DNA from: Faecalicatena sp. Marseille-Q4148
GTDB lineage: Bacteria; Bacillota; Clostridia; Lachnospirales; Lachnospiraceae
NCBI GenBank assembly: GCA_018228665.1
Contig: CP073692.1
Span: 1,686,046-1,750,045 of the forward strand
Length of the DNA: 64,000 nucleotides
Reading direction: 5' to 3'
Part shown: piece by piece, positions 9,615 to 18,733 of the stretch
Layout of the letters: the number at the start of each line of letters is the position of its first letter
How positions within the stretch are numbered: the first letter of the stretch is position 1
Made by a program: the position numbers and the translations under genes
The notes under the pieces: model-generated
What the model saw: the letters and a program-made list of their open reading frames with translations, nothing else
The model's database searches: none
What the model was told of the DNA's origin: nothing

Positions 9615-9632
9615 GCCCGCCTTTGTGCGGGC
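9615..9632 (+). terminator. terminator after the IS91-like genes
   Basis: GCCCGC/GCGGGC stem with a short loop, followed by TATTTTCATT on the plus strand, 23 nt after the stop of the small acidic ORF. Confidence 0.6.
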
Positions 9633-9644
9633 TATTTTCATTCA

Positions 9645-9668
9645 AAAGTTCGACGAAAGTCGAACTTT
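9645..9668. other. perfect 10-bp hairpin, candidate right end (ori side) of the IS91-like element
   Basis: AAAGTTCGAC at 9645-9654 is exactly complementary to 9659-9668 around a GAAA loop. It abuts the T-box terminator and marks where host leader sequence seems to give way to the inserted element. Confidence 0.5.
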
Positions 9669-9678
9669 CCTATAAAGT

Positions 9679-9946
9679 AAAAAAGCCCTTTACAACTGTA
9701 AAGGGCGAATCTATCGCGGTACCACCTTTGTTATCTGTAATTGCTTACAGATATCTCTCTGTTCTGTAACGGGAACTCCCGTGATACCCTAATCACATCT
9801 GCGGTTCAGATATCCGGCTCCAAAGCTACCTTCCACAGCCGCTCTCTGCGATCACCTCTCAGCCAGTGAATGATCTTCTCTTTCAGCGCCCTCTCTGTGT
9901 ACTCCTCTTTCTCTCAGCCTTTTCTAATAACTAATGTAAACTATCG
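9679..9946 (-). ncRNA. T-box riboswitch leader separated from valS by the IS91-like element
   Basis: Reading the minus strand, the conserved T-box core AGGTGGTACCGCG lies at 9715-9727 and is followed by an intrinsic terminator GCCCTTTACA/TGTAAAGGGC (9685-9706) with a T-run. Upstream are Stem I features: AGAGAG-type repeats, GGCTGTGGAAGG and TTTGGAGCC. Such leaders bind uncharged tRNA and antiterminate. The next minus-strand gene is valS, about 1.6 kb away across the inserted element. The slot between GGAGC and GAACC reads CGGATATCT, which contains no GUN valine codon; by alignment with the tyrosine leader at 58702 the best fit is GAU, with AUA or AUC as alternatives. Confidence 0.85.
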
Positions 9947-9952
9947 ATTCTA

Positions 9953-9981
9953 ATCATATCTTTCCCCGCCATTTTTGTCAA
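9953..9981 (-). promoter_or_regulatory. promoter of the T-box leader
   Basis: Minus strand -35 TTGACA (9976-9981) and -10 TATGAT (9953-9958) with a 17-bp spacer; predicted start near 9946. Confidence 0.75.
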
Positions 9982-10137
9982 GAAAATTGCTAAAAGTTTA
10001 TAAACTCTTAAGAAGTCAATTCCTTTTAGAATAGCGTACAATTTTTTGTGAAACATTGTGAATTTCCATTGCGAAATTCGTACTATTATATTACAATTGT
10101 ATTATAAAATAGTCTTTTGAAAGATGGTGAGATGTTT

Positions 10138-10851
10138 ATGTACAAAGGGTGGAAAAAAATAATGCTTATTTTCGGAATTATTGCCGGACTTCTAATACAG
10201 CCGGTGCTTTTTCTGACAGCATATTCTTCTGCTGTTACCCGTCAGGTACATAAAGCTCTCTCAATTGCCGCAACGCCTGACGCTGCCAGCGAAGAACTTC
10301 AGAGAATTCTTCCTGAACCGGAGCAAAGCGAAGACGCTTGTGACAGTTTCGAACGAGGTATTCTCACGGAAACTACTTACGAGAGTGAATGGGCTGGTCT
10401 GCGTTTTCTCTGTCCAGCCGGCTTATACATGGAATCAAGAGAAGAACTGGATATCGGAATTACCGATGAAAATGGCGAGCTTCTTGATAATACCGGAATC
10501 ATTAACGAGCTTGGTGTCTATGATCCGGAAAATTCCTTTTATCTTTCCCTGTCTGTGGAGAATGTCTTCTATGAAGGCATGACAGTAAATGAATATCTGC
10601 AGTTCATCGTTTCGACTTATTCTTCTGATACATTTAATTATCAGTCTAACGATACTTACGATACTGTGCAGATTGGAAATCTATCTTATTCTAAGCTTTC
10701 TATTTCTGCTGTAGATGAAGGCGGTATTCCGTTCCACGAAGATTTTTATGTAGCTCTGAAAGATGATCGTTTTATTGTCATTTCTTCCTATTATAGTGAT
10801 GACGCAAAACACCTCAACGAGCAGACAATGCAGGCGTTTACCGCTTATTAA
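10138..10851 (+). CDS. membrane-anchored extracytoplasmic protein, unknown function
   Basis: Protein of about 237 residues with a short basic N-terminus (MYKGWKKIM), one hydrophobic segment (LIFGIIAGLLIQPVLFLTAY) acting as signal anchor, and an acidic exterior domain with no cysteines after processing except in the stretch near residue 70-90. The C-terminal part alternates beta-like strands (SFYLSLSVENVFYEGMTVNE, DRFIVISSYYSDD), resembling small lipoprotein-like domains in Firmicutes. No family recognised. GGTGAG lies six bases before the ATG at 10138, preferred over the earlier in-frame ATGs. Monocistronic: a T-box promoter diverges upstream and a terminator follows at 10888. Confidence 0.7.
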   Translation: MYKGWKKIMLIFGIIAGLLIQPVLFLTAYSSAVTRQVHKALSIAATPDAASEELQRILPEPEQSEDACDSFERGILTETTYESEWAGLRFLCPAGLYMESREELDIGITDENGELLDNTGIINELGVYDPENSFYLSLSVENVFYEGMTVNEYLQFIVSTYSSDTFNYQSNDTYDTVQIGNLSYSKLSISAVDEGGIPFHEDFYVALKDDRFIVISSYYSDDAKHLNEQTMQAFTAY

Positions 10852-10887
10852 TTTGCCAACTACTATTTATCATATTTCCCCTAACCT

Positions 10888-10925
10888 AAGATACCGGCTG
10901 TACATTTTGTGCACGCCGGTATCTT
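10888..10925. terminator. bidirectional terminator
   Basis: AAGATACCGGC (10888-10898) and GCCGGTATCTT (10915-10925) form a perfect 11-bp stem between convergent genes. Confidence 0.75.
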
Positions 10926-10953
10926 AATGATTTATATCTTTTATATTTTTCTG

Positions 10954-11376
10954 TCAGGACAATTCTTTTATCAAAAAAAGTTCCATCGGCTGTGCATAAG
11001 CCGGAATGTCTATCACAAATCCTCCACAGTCTTTATACCCCAGTTTCCGATAGAAATGCTGCGCTTCTTCATCCACCTGCGTGGATGTCAAAAGCATTCC
11101 ATACCCCAGATCTTTCATCTCTTTCTCCCAATACTCCATCAGCACGCTGCCATATCCTTTGCCGCGATATGCTTCTTTTAGTATCAGCATGGTACAAAAC
11201 GGTGTATTATCCCAAAAGAGATTATATCTCAGAAGTCCTACCGGACACTGATTCTCCAAAAGAACATATCCCCTCTTTGTATTCACTTTATTCTCAAACT
11301 CCTGTTCCGGCAAATGCTTATCTAATGTATACCAAAATTCCCTGTCACTCTTCTCCATATATCTGACTTCCACCAA
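10954..11376 (-). CDS. GNAT family N-acetyltransferase
   Basis: 140 residues with the acetyl-CoA binding motif A seen as LILKEAYRGKGYGSVLMEY (R/Q-x-x-G-x-G/A type), preceded by CTM strand 4 and followed by the helix-strand STQVDEEAQHFYRKLGYKDC typical of the GNAT C-terminus. Members acetylate amines on small molecules or proteins; the substrate here is not evident. Start is TTG at 11376 with AGGAGG seven bases upstream (GTG directly after is an alternative). It stands alone between a terminator and the M42 peptidase gene. Confidence 0.85.
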   Translation of the reverse strand: MVEVRYMEKSDREFWYTLDKHLPEQEFENKVNTKRGYVLLENQCPVGLLRYNLFWDNTPFCTMLILKEAYRGKGYGSVLMEYWEKEMKDLGYGMLLTSTQVDEEAQHFYRKLGYKDCGGFVIDIPAYAQPMELFLIKELS

Positions 11377-11551
11377 AGTACCCGCCTCCTTTTCTTAATC
11401 ATACGTTATTTTTAATCTTGCAGGGATTATAACACACCCCCAAATTGCTTTCAATTATCTCACAACATTTCTAAACAGACTCTAGTTCTTTAGTAAAGTA
11501 TATGCTATAATATTAGCAGATTATATACTGAACAACAGGAGGATTATTATT

Positions 11552-12583
11552 ATGACACAGTACACAGATTACATTGTGGAACAGGCAAAAAAATTATTAT
11601 CCATCGACAGTCCATCCGGCTACACAAAAGAAGTCGCTCGCTATCTCGCTGATGAATTCACACGTCTCGGATATCATCCTGAGATCACTGTAAAAGGCGG
11701 AGTATTAGTTGACATCGGTGGTACAAATACAGAGGATGCTGTATTTCTGGAAGCTCATGTGGATACACTCGGCGGAATGGTTGCTGAGATCAAAGGCAAC
11801 GGACGTCTTCGCATCACAAACATCGGCGGAATGAATGCTAACAATGCCGAAGCAGAAAACTGCCGTGTCGTGACTAAATTTGACGGTTCTTACGAAGGTA
11901 CCTGCCAGCTCATCAACGCTTCCGTTCATGTAAACGGAGAATACAGCGAAACAAAACGTACCTTTGACTCTGTAGAAGTTGTTCTGGATGAAAAGACATC
12001 TTCCAAAGAAGAAACTGAGAAGCTCGGCATCCAGGTTGGAGACTTTGTTTGCTTCGATCCAAGAACAAGAGTCACAGAGAAAGGCTATATCAAGAGCCGC
12101 TTCCTTGACGACAAATTAAGCGCTGCTATTTTACTTGGCTATGCCAAATACCTGAAAGATGAAAATGTTACTCCGCAGAGACGCATTTACGAACATTTCA
12201 CTGTTTTTGAAGAAGTCGGACATGGCGGTTCTGCTTCTGTTCCAGCTGGTGTAACGGAAGCAATCTCTGTAGATATGGGATGTGTTGGTGATGGTCTTAC
12301 CTGTACAGAACACCAGGTATCTATCTGTGCAAAAGACAGCGGCGGTCCATACCATTACGACGTTGTTACAGATCTCGTAAAAGCTGGTAAAGAAGCTGGC
12401 GTTGACTATGCAATTGACGTTTACCCATATTATGGTTCTGACGTAGAATGTACACTGCGCGCCGGATATGATATCAGACACGGTCTGATCGGACCTGGCG
12501 TATATGCTTCTCACGGTTATGAAAGAAGCCATACAGACGGTGTAGATAACACATTGAATTTATTAAAAGCATATCTTGGATAA
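11552..12583 (+). CDS. M42 family metallopeptidase (glutamyl aminopeptidase type)
   Basis: 343-residue cytoplasmic aminopeptidase. Metal-binding and catalytic signatures: EAHVDTLGGMV (metal His/Asp) near residue 70, RFLDDKLSAAILLGY (bridging Asp) near 180, FEEVGHGGSASVP (catalytic Glu pair) near 215 and SVDMGCVGDG (Asp) near 235, with a C-terminal His in ASHGYERSHTDG. M42 enzymes form tetrahedral dodecamers that trim short peptides, which fits the peptide importers nearby. AGGAGG precedes the ATG; an AT-rich TATAAT box lies near 11508. Monocistronic with a strong terminator. Confidence 0.92.
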   Translation: MTQYTDYIVEQAKKLLSIDSPSGYTKEVARYLADEFTRLGYHPEITVKGGVLVDIGGTNTEDAVFLEAHVDTLGGMVAEIKGNGRLRITNIGGMNANNAEAENCRVVTKFDGSYEGTCQLINASVHVNGEYSETKRTFDSVEVVLDEKTSSKEETEKLGIQVGDFVCFDPRTRVTEKGYIKSRFLDDKLSAAILLGYAKYLKDENVTPQRRIYEHFTVFEEVGHGGSASVPAGVTEAISVDMGCVGDGLTCTEHQVSICAKDSGGPYHYDVVTDLVKAGKEAGVDYAIDVYPYYGSDVECTLRAGYDIRHGLIGPGVYASHGYERSHTDGVDNTLNLLKAYLG

Positions 12584-12593
12584 TTTTTAAAAA

Positions 12594-12635
12594 ATATTCC
12601 GGTCAGAAATCTATCATAATTTCTGACCGGAATAT
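12594..12635. terminator. terminator of the M42 peptidase gene
   Basis: A perfect 17-bp stem (12594-12610 with 12619-12635) around an 8-nt loop. A second, weaker dyad (ATCCATCTG at 12679-12687, complement at 12718-12726) lies between it and the end of the rpiR gene. Confidence 0.8.
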
Positions 12636-12756
12636 GTTCAATTCTTTGGCGCCAGTTTATAAGATAATTCTGAAGCACATCCATCTGAAAAACTCTTGAG
12701 GGCTATATTTTGAATTCCAGATGGATATATCTTCTCAAAAAATTTCTTGTAACTAA

Positions 12757-13647
12757 TTACGTCATTGTTCCCTTTTCAATAATTTGCTTTGCATGAAACA
12801 GTCTTCGAAATTTATCTGTTACCTCTTCTTCATCGCCACTATAATTCTTTACAATGTCAATTGCCGAAGTTAAAATATTTACCAACGCCATAGGAATAGA
12901 CAGTGTATTTAGAAATAACCGTGTATTACTCGGAACCGCCAATACTTCATAACTAAATTTTGCAATATTCGCCGTCTTAGAGTCTGTGATACAAATCACT
13001 CTGCATTTTTGCTCCTTTGCATATTCTGCTATCTTATCTGTCATAAAATAATAGTCTGGAAAAGAAATCACAACAACCAGTACACCTTTTTGAAAGAGTG
13101 GAAGCGCCACATGAATACTGTCATTCAACTCCGTATCCATGACAACAGATGCAATCCCACATCCAGCAAGACGAATGGATAAAAACTCTGCCAATATTTT
13201 GGAAATTCCCCGTCCACACAATACAATATTTCTCTTATCCAAAAATTCCCAAGCAATTCGCATAATATCATCTAAATTAAATGTTGCAGAGTAGATTTCC
13301 CATAGTGCTCCTTCTTCTTCCCATATCTGTTTTAAAAGCGCTCTTTGATCTTTGAGATCATATTTGGGAATTTCTAACTGGAAATATGCACCTTCTTCAT
13401 GAAGTTGTAGTTTTTCTCTTAATCCCAGATATTTTCTCGCCTCATATTTTACTTCATTAAAACTCGAAAACCCCATTGCAGAACAAGCATTTAAGATAGT
13501 CGTCTCTGTAATTGCTGTTGCCGCACTCATTTCTTTTAATGTAATAAACGACATTTTATCAATATGATTAACCATATAATCTGCAATCTGCTTCTGCTTT
13601 TTTGTTAATCCTACATACCTGCTTTGAATCGTTTCAATAATATCCAT
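12757..13647 (-). CDS. MurR/RpiR family transcriptional regulator
   Basis: 296 residues. An N-terminal HTH_6 domain (KKQKQIADYMVNHIDKMSFI, then AATAITETTILNACSAMGFS as the recognition region) is followed by a SIS sugar-isomerase-like domain from about residue 125 (NIVLCGRGISKILAEFLSIR, VVVISFPDYYFMTDKIAEYA). RpiR proteins sense phosphosugars or related metabolites, among them MurNAc-6-P for MurR. It is the last gene of the peptide ABC transporter/M14 peptidase operon, 13 nt after the peptidase, so it probably controls the promoter at 20614. Ribosome binding site AAAGGATG. Confidence 0.88.
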   Translation of the reverse strand: MDIIETIQSRYVGLTKKQKQIADYMVNHIDKMSFITLKEMSAATAITETTILNACSAMGFSSFNEVKYEARKYLGLREKLQLHEEGAYFQLEIPKYDLKDQRALLKQIWEEEGALWEIYSATFNLDDIMRIAWEFLDKRNIVLCGRGISKILAEFLSIRLAGCGIASVVMDTELNDSIHVALPLFQKGVLVVVISFPDYYFMTDKIAEYAKEQKCRVICITDSKTANIAKFSYEVLAVPSNTRLFLNTLSIPMALVNILTSAIDIVKNYSGDEEEVTDKFRRLFHAKQIIEKGTMT

Positions 13648-13660
13648 TCTTTCATCCTTT

Positions 13661-15046
13661 TTAATGACTCTTTAGGTACTCTGCCATTAAAATGCCACAT
13701 TCTAATTGAATCGATACTAATTTACGAATCGGAACTACTTCATATGTAATCTCTTTTTCTAACTGTTCTGCCAGTTTTTTATGCTCTTCCTCAGCAATAG
13801 CAAAGGCTTTCAAAAGAGCACTTTCTTTTTCTTTATCGCACTCTCCCAATTTTCTCATTTTATCCAGTTCAGATTCATTTGCCCGGACAAGCATTCCATA
13901 ACTGAGCAATTTATAAAATTTAGAAATTAATTGATTATCAAACTTTTCTGCTACCGTGGCCATTTTATGGTATTCTGGATTTTCTTCAATCATTCGTTTC
14001 GTTGCTTCTCCTGAATCATTTTCTGAAAATGCCAGTAATGCCAACAAAAATGGATTTTCCGAATCCATATACTTCTGCGAAATCTTCAGCGTATCCGTAA
14101 TGTACTGGTTACTTTTTTCATTCCATTCTAATTTTTCTAATACAACATCTTTTCTCAATATATCTGATTCCGACATATCCTTTATCCGCTTATCATAGAA
14201 ATATGGAAGTTCTGTCAATAAAGTAAATGCATCACAGACTTCCTTTCCATAATCCGCACTGCAAGTACCACACTTGATTGCATTTGCCATGTCAACATTA
14301 CCATATTGTTCCATATAATCATAATCTTGTCTGATTCCAAGACTCTGATAAACTGCCGGAGACCACTCAATGCAATATGGAGCTTCAGGTTCACCTAGAT
14401 TTAATGGTACATCTACTTTATTCGCAGCTTCTCGCATTTCATCATAAATTTCTGGTGTTGGTTTTGATAAATACCAGTACACACCACCAAATCCTGCATT
14501 ATGCAATGAATAGATGAATTCCGGATGAATTTGATCAATTAATTTCATCATTGCTTTTGTTTCTGGAATAGTATCATGAAAATGTAATTCTTTATAGTCT
14601 ATTGGAAAAGTCCAATCAACTTGTTTAAAACCTGCCGGTCTGAAGAAATTCCTTGAATAATTATAAAGTGTATATGGACCTTTCAACCATTTTTCATTCA
14701 GTTTCAACCCATCTGCATCCCAAGCTTTGACAACATACCATGTATAATCAAGTTCTTTCCGAAGTTCAGGCTGCTCTGCAAGACTTTTTGTAAAATATTC
14801 CAGCATCATTGTTCCAATAGGTTCATTTGGATGCGGACATCCAAACATAAGTGCCGTATGCTGCCCTTCTCCAATTTTCAAACAATTTAAGCTGCGTCCT
14901 TCTCTTGTTTTTCCAATTTCAAATACCGATACACATTCCGGATATTGTTCAGCTAATTTTTTAGATGATTCATCCATTTCTTCTACAGTCAAAAATTCTT
15001 TATAATCCGGAATTTCTTCTAACAATTTCCTATACACGGCCTTCAT
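13661..15046 (-). CDS. M14 family zinc carboxypeptidase
   Basis: 461 residues. Zinc ligands His and Glu are visible in MFGCPHPNEPIG (HxxE) near residue 70 and the third His in YSLHNAGFGGVYW near 185; the family arginine region is YNYSRNFFRPAGF. There is no signal peptide, so it acts in the cytoplasm, probably on peptides brought in by the transporter upstream in the operon. Some M14 enzymes (MpaA type) cleave the gamma-D-Glu-diaminopimelate bond of cell wall peptides, and the neighbouring RpiR regulator would fit such a role, but this is inference. AAGGAGG precedes the start. Confidence 0.85.
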   Translation of the reverse strand: MKAVYRKLLEEIPDYKEFLTVEEMDESSKKLAEQYPECVSVFEIGKTREGRSLNCLKIGEGQHTALMFGCPHPNEPIGTMMLEYFTKSLAEQPELRKELDYTWYVVKAWDADGLKLNEKWLKGPYTLYNYSRNFFRPAGFKQVDWTFPIDYKELHFHDTIPETKAMMKLIDQIHPEFIYSLHNAGFGGVYWYLSKPTPEIYDEMREAANKVDVPLNLGEPEAPYCIEWSPAVYQSLGIRQDYDYMEQYGNVDMANAIKCGTCSADYGKEVCDAFTLLTELPYFYDKRIKDMSESDILRKDVVLEKLEWNEKSNQYITDTLKISQKYMDSENPFLLALLAFSENDSGEATKRMIEENPEYHKMATVAEKFDNQLISKFYKLLSYGMLVRANESELDKMRKLGECDKEKESALLKAFAIAEEEHKKLAEQLEKEITYEVVPIRKLVSIQLECGILMAEYLKSH

Positions 15047-15134
15047 TTTTCAAACCTCCTTGCATATTGTCTGGAGGATACTATGAAATTTCTTTTCTCC
15101 ATTTTCAAAGTATCCTCCTTAATATTCCTAAAAC

Positions 15135-16745
15135 TTATTTAACTTTTTCTACATGAGAATAATCTGCCCATCCCCATTTTCCTGCTCCATCAAATGGTAG
15201 ATTCTTAAAGTTTGCACTACTTCCTTCTGGTCCTGCAAAACTTACAATATTCAAATATGGAAGATCCTCCGCAAGGATTTTCTGCGCTTCTTTATAATAT
15301 TCTGCACGTTCATTTTGATCTATTGTAGCTGCCCCCTGCTTCAGAAGATTATCAACTTCTGGGTTGCTATAACTTCCATAGTTTGCACCTTTCCCTGTAC
15401 CAATTCGGTTTGTCAATGCTGATGGATCCGGTCCCATAAATCCACCCATAAGTAAAATAGAAAAATCACGATCTACAGATACTTTTTGACTCCATGCATT
15501 ATATTCAGATACTTGTACCTCAACACCGATTCCTACCTCTTCTAATGTCGCTTTGATAAGCTTTGCTGTATCTGGATATCCAGATCCTTCAAATACATCT
15601 AGTGTAAGTCCTGTAATGTACATTCCATCACTATTTTTTGTATATCCTGCATCCTCTAAAACTTTCTGAGCACCTGCAACATCAAATTCCGGTGCTGTAT
15701 CTTCTGTATTAGCCGCCCATTCTACGATAGATGGATAAAGACTGTATTCCGGTTTCTGAATTCCATCAAATACTTTTTCGGAAATCTCCTCGCGGTCAAT
15801 TGCCATTGCAATTGCCTTCCTTACCGCTTGATCAGCTACTGTTTCATTTTCCATATTAAATACCATACGAATTGGCGATGGATATTCATTAACTTCTACT
15901 CTTAAATTCGGATCAGCCTCCAACTCTTTTACATAAGAAGCAGGAAGGTTTTCGAAGAAATCAATTTCTCCATTTTTTAACGCTTGAATTGCAGTTGCTT
16001 CATCAGGGATAATTGAGAAAATTAATTTATCTAATTTTGCTGGCTCAGGATAATTTTCATCACGCACAAGTGTTACACTTTCTCCCTGCACATATTCTTC
16101 CACAGTGAATGGTCCGCATGTCACAGTAGGATCAGATATTTCTTTATTGTCCTCCCATTTTTCTCCATTATTGTAAATATGTTCCGGCATAATAAATGTA
16201 GCATACCAGCCAAGTATATTTACAAAAGATGCATCCGGTTCAATCAAATGAAATATAACAGTATAATCATCTGGCGCTTCTATAGATTCTACATTTGCCA
16301 TATTTGCACTGAAATAGTATGTTGGACTTTCTTTAATTGTATCAAACGTATACTTTACATCTTTACTCGTGAGTGGTTTACCATCTGACCATTTCAGATC
16401 TTCTCTCAATGTGAATGTTAACTGTTTTGCATCATCACTATATTCCCACTTAGTCGCCGCTTCTGGAACAATATTCTGTTTACTGGAATCTAATGCACAT
16501 AATCTTCGATATGTATTTTGTGCAATTGGATACCCATTATCATCACCTTGAATATTAGGATTAAAAGACATAGGATCTCCTACAGAACGTACAATAAAAG
16601 TTCCGCCTTCTGCTGACGTATCTTTACCGCCATTGTCAGATGTTCCTTTTTCTTTTGCATCTCCGGAACATCCTGCCAATACGGCTGTCATACTGATTGC
16701 CATTGCTGTTAAAAGTGCAATCCTTTTTTTCATATTTGTTTTCAT
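15135..16745 (-). CDS. peptide ABC transporter substrate-binding lipoprotein (family 5)
   Basis: 536 residues with a lipoprotein signal peptide (MAISMTAVLAGCSGD, lipobox cysteine near residue 26), a Gly/Ser/Asp linker and an OppA/DppA-type fold: SDGKPLTSKDVKYTFDTIKE, NPEVDNLLKQGAATI and VRKAIAMAIDREEI are family landmarks. It captures di- or oligopeptides outside the membrane and feeds the OppBC channel. It is the last of the five transporter genes, followed by the M14 peptidase, an order opposite to the second transporter in this window. RBS AAAGGAGG. Confidence 0.92.
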   Translation of the reverse strand: MKTNMKKRIALLTAMAISMTAVLAGCSGDAKEKGTSDNGGKDTSAEGGTFIVRSVGDPMSFNPNIQGDDNGYPIAQNTYRRLCALDSSKQNIVPEAATKWEYSDDAKQLTFTLREDLKWSDGKPLTSKDVKYTFDTIKESPTYYFSANMANVESIEAPDDYTVIFHLIEPDASFVNILGWYATFIMPEHIYNNGEKWEDNKEISDPTVTCGPFTVEEYVQGESVTLVRDENYPEPAKLDKLIFSIIPDEATAIQALKNGEIDFFENLPASYVKELEADPNLRVEVNEYPSPIRMVFNMENETVADQAVRKAIAMAIDREEISEKVFDGIQKPEYSLYPSIVEWAANTEDTAPEFDVAGAQKVLEDAGYTKNSDGMYITGLTLDVFEGSGYPDTAKLIKATLEEVGIGVEVQVSEYNAWSQKVSVDRDFSILLMGGFMGPDPSALTNRIGTGKGANYGSYSNPEVDNLLKQGAATIDQNERAEYYKEAQKILAEDLPYLNIVSFAGPEGSSANFKNLPFDGAGKWGWADYSHVEKVK

Positions 16746-16767
16746 ATTCTTTTCCTCCTTTGAATAT

Positions 16768-17763
16768 TTATTTTACTCTGGAACACATTGCCCAGTGTCC
16801 ATTCCCAAAATCAACTCTTTCAGGATATTTTTTATAACAATTTTCACAAGAGCAATAGCATCTTGGTGCAAAATAGCATCCCGGTCCTGGATTTAATGGA
16901 GTGGGTGGCTCTCCTTCAATAGAGATATTCTGCACTTTTTCATCTGGATCAATAGATGCACAATTAGAAATCAATGCTCTTGTATATGGATGTTTGGGAT
17001 TTTTGATCACGTCATCGGCCTTTCCATATTCCACAATTCTTCCCAAATACATAACTGCAATATAATCTGAAATATATCTCGTCAATGCAATATCATGACT
17101 AATAAACATTACCGCGGCATTCTTACTGTGACTTAATTCCATTAACATATTAATAATATCTGCCCGCACTGAAACATCTAACATTGAAACAGGCTCGTCT
17201 GCAATAATAAAGCTTGGATTCAAAAACATAGAACGGATAATCGAAATTCTCTGTAATTGTCCTCCGGATAATTCATGCGGATACCTTTTTAAAATATCTT
17301 CTGCCGGTCTTAATCCTCCTGATTCAAGTCCACGGATGCACATCTGTCTTCTTTCTGCATCATCTTTTCCAATATTGTGATTTTTCAGTGGACGTAACAA
17401 GATTTTTTCAATGGTATCTCTGGGAGTAAATGTATCAAAAGGATTCTGAAATACAATTTGAACTGTCCGCCTAAATTTCTTTTGATCTTTTTTTTCCATT
17501 TCACTTGTGGAAACACCATCAATATAACAGTCGCCTCTTGTTGGTTTTTCTAATCTTGTAAGAATCTTTCCCAATGTAGATTTTCCACAACCAGACTCGC
17601 CGATGACTCCCAAGATTTCTCCACGATTAATCGATAAATTTATCCCATCAACTGCTTTAATCCAATTTTTTTCTTTTTTGCTTTTAATAGCTGCCTTGTC
17701 ATTTCCCTTATATGGATACCACATTGCTACATCTTCTACTGAAATAAAAGCTTTATTTTCCAT
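16768..17763 (-). CDS. peptide ABC transporter ATP-binding protein (OppF/DppF type)
   Basis: About 331 residues. Walker [18 protein letters not shown], signature LSGGQLQRISIIR, Walker B FIIADEPVSMLDVS and H-loop FISHDIALTRY are present, as is the C-terminal OPP cysteine cluster (CYFAPRCYCSCENCYKKYP) that may bind an iron-sulfur cluster. It powers peptide import with OppD. The ATG at 17763 with GGAGG is preferred over the one six codons upstream; the gene overlaps oppD by 11 nt, implying coupled translation. Confidence 0.92.
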   Translation of the reverse strand: MENKAFISVEDVAMWYPYKGNDKAAIKSKKEKNWIKAVDGINLSINRGEILGVIGESGCGKSTLGKILTRLEKPTRGDCYIDGVSTSEMEKKDQKKFRRTVQIVFQNPFDTFTPRDTIEKILLRPLKNHNIGKDDAERRQMCIRGLESGGLRPAEDILKRYPHELSGGQLQRISIIRSMFLNPSFIIADEPVSMLDVSVRADIINMLMELSHSKNAAVMFISHDIALTRYISDYIAVMYLGRIVEYGKADDVIKNPKHPYTRALISNCASIDPDEKVQNISIEGEPPTPLNPGPGCYFAPRCYCSCENCYKKYPERVDFGNGHWAMCSRVK

Positions 17764-18733
17764 CTCCTGTCCCTCCTTCATAAAGCCAGCAAGATATCAT
17801 TCTCTCATCTTCCAATTGAACTTGAGCCGGTTTTTCACGGAAGCATTTATCAGTCGCATATGGACATCTCGGTGCAAAAATACATCCCTCTCCAATTTCA
17901 GATAAATTTGGTAAAAAACCTGGAATTGCATGCAACTTTTCATTTTCACCTTTTAACGATGGAAAAGAATTTAAAAGCCCTTTTGTATATGGATGTAGTG
18001 GATTTTTGAAAATATCCTGTACCTTTCCAATTTCCATAAACTCACCTGCATACATAACTGCAACCTTATTACAAGATGCTGCCACAACAGACATATCATG
18101 TGTAATCATAATTCTTGTCATATCTAACTCTTTTTCCATTTGGACAACTTCTTGTAAAATCTGTCCTTGTGTTACCACATCTAACGCTGTTGTTGCTTCA
18201 TCAAAAATAATTAATTTCGGATTATGTAACAAACTAATCGCAATTGCTACTCTTTGTAACATCCCTCCAGACATTTCATGTGGATACAGATGATATACTC
18301 GCTCCGGTAAATTAACTAATTTCAATAGATATATCATTCTATCTTCAATTTCCTTTTTACTTGCCTGTGGTTCATGTACATGATAAATATCCTCTACCTG
18401 TTGGCTAATCCGATGAACCGGGCTTAATGCATTCATCGCTTTTTGGAACACAACTGAAATGCCACTCCATCTGATTTCATTCATTTCATTCTGAGACATT
18501 CCAATAAGATTCTTTCCCATGAATTCAGCTTCACCAGTAATTTCTGTGCTTTTTTCATTATGTAGTCTTAAAAGTGCCATTGCTAATGTTGATTTTCCAG
18601 AACCAGATTCTCCAACAATTCCTAAAGAGTCACCTTTTTCAATGGAAAAGGTTGCATTTCTAACCGCATATACCTTTTTTTCTTTATTAACATATGTAAC
18701 ATTCACATGATTCAGATTCAGGATCTTTTCCAT
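17753..18733 (-). CDS. peptide ABC transporter ATP-binding protein (OppD/DppD type)
   Basis: 326 residues with Walker A GIVGESGSGKSTLAMALL, signature MSGGMLQRVAIAISLL, Walker B LIIFDEATTALDVVTQ and MITHDMSVVAASC, plus the C-terminal cysteines in GCIFAPRCPYATDKC. Forms the ATPase heterodimer with the downstream OppF-type protein at the cytoplasmic face. The start codon directly adjoins the oppC stop. Confidence 0.92.
   Translation of the reverse strand: MEKILNLNHVNVTYVNKEKKVYAVRNATFSIEKGDSLGIVGESGSGKSTLAMALLRLHNEKSTEITGEAEFMGKNLIGMSQNEMNEIRWSGISVVFQKAMNALSPVHRISQQVEDIYHVHEPQASKKEIEDRMIYLLKLVNLPERVYHLYPHEMSGGMLQRVAIAISLLHNPKLIIFDEATTALDVVTQGQILQEVVQMEKELDMTRIMITHDMSVVAASCNKVAVMYAGEFMEIGKVQDIFKNPLHPYTKGLLNSFPSLKGENEKLHAIPGFLPNLSEIGEGCIFAPRCPYATDKCFREKPAQVQLEDERMISCWLYEGGTGDGK

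Larger units (their letters stand above)
8084..9672 (+). mobile_element. IS91-like insertion element (approximate ends)
   Basis: A plus-strand unit holding a zinc-finger/HUH transposase and a small acidic ORF, bounded by strong hairpins: 8088-8104 plus 8110-8140 on the left and 9615-9632 plus a perfect 10-bp stem at 9645-9668 on the right. No terminal inverted repeats or target duplication are apparent, as expected of rolling-circle IS91 elements. The right hairpin contains GTTC and GAAC, the type of tetranucleotide IS91 elements insert next to. Exact ends need comparison with an uninterrupted relative. Confidence 0.7.

Noticed and set aside
12679..12726. Second dyad upstream of the rpiR stop as a terminator
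   Set aside because: Only a 9-bp stem with a 30-nt loop and no T-run on either strand.
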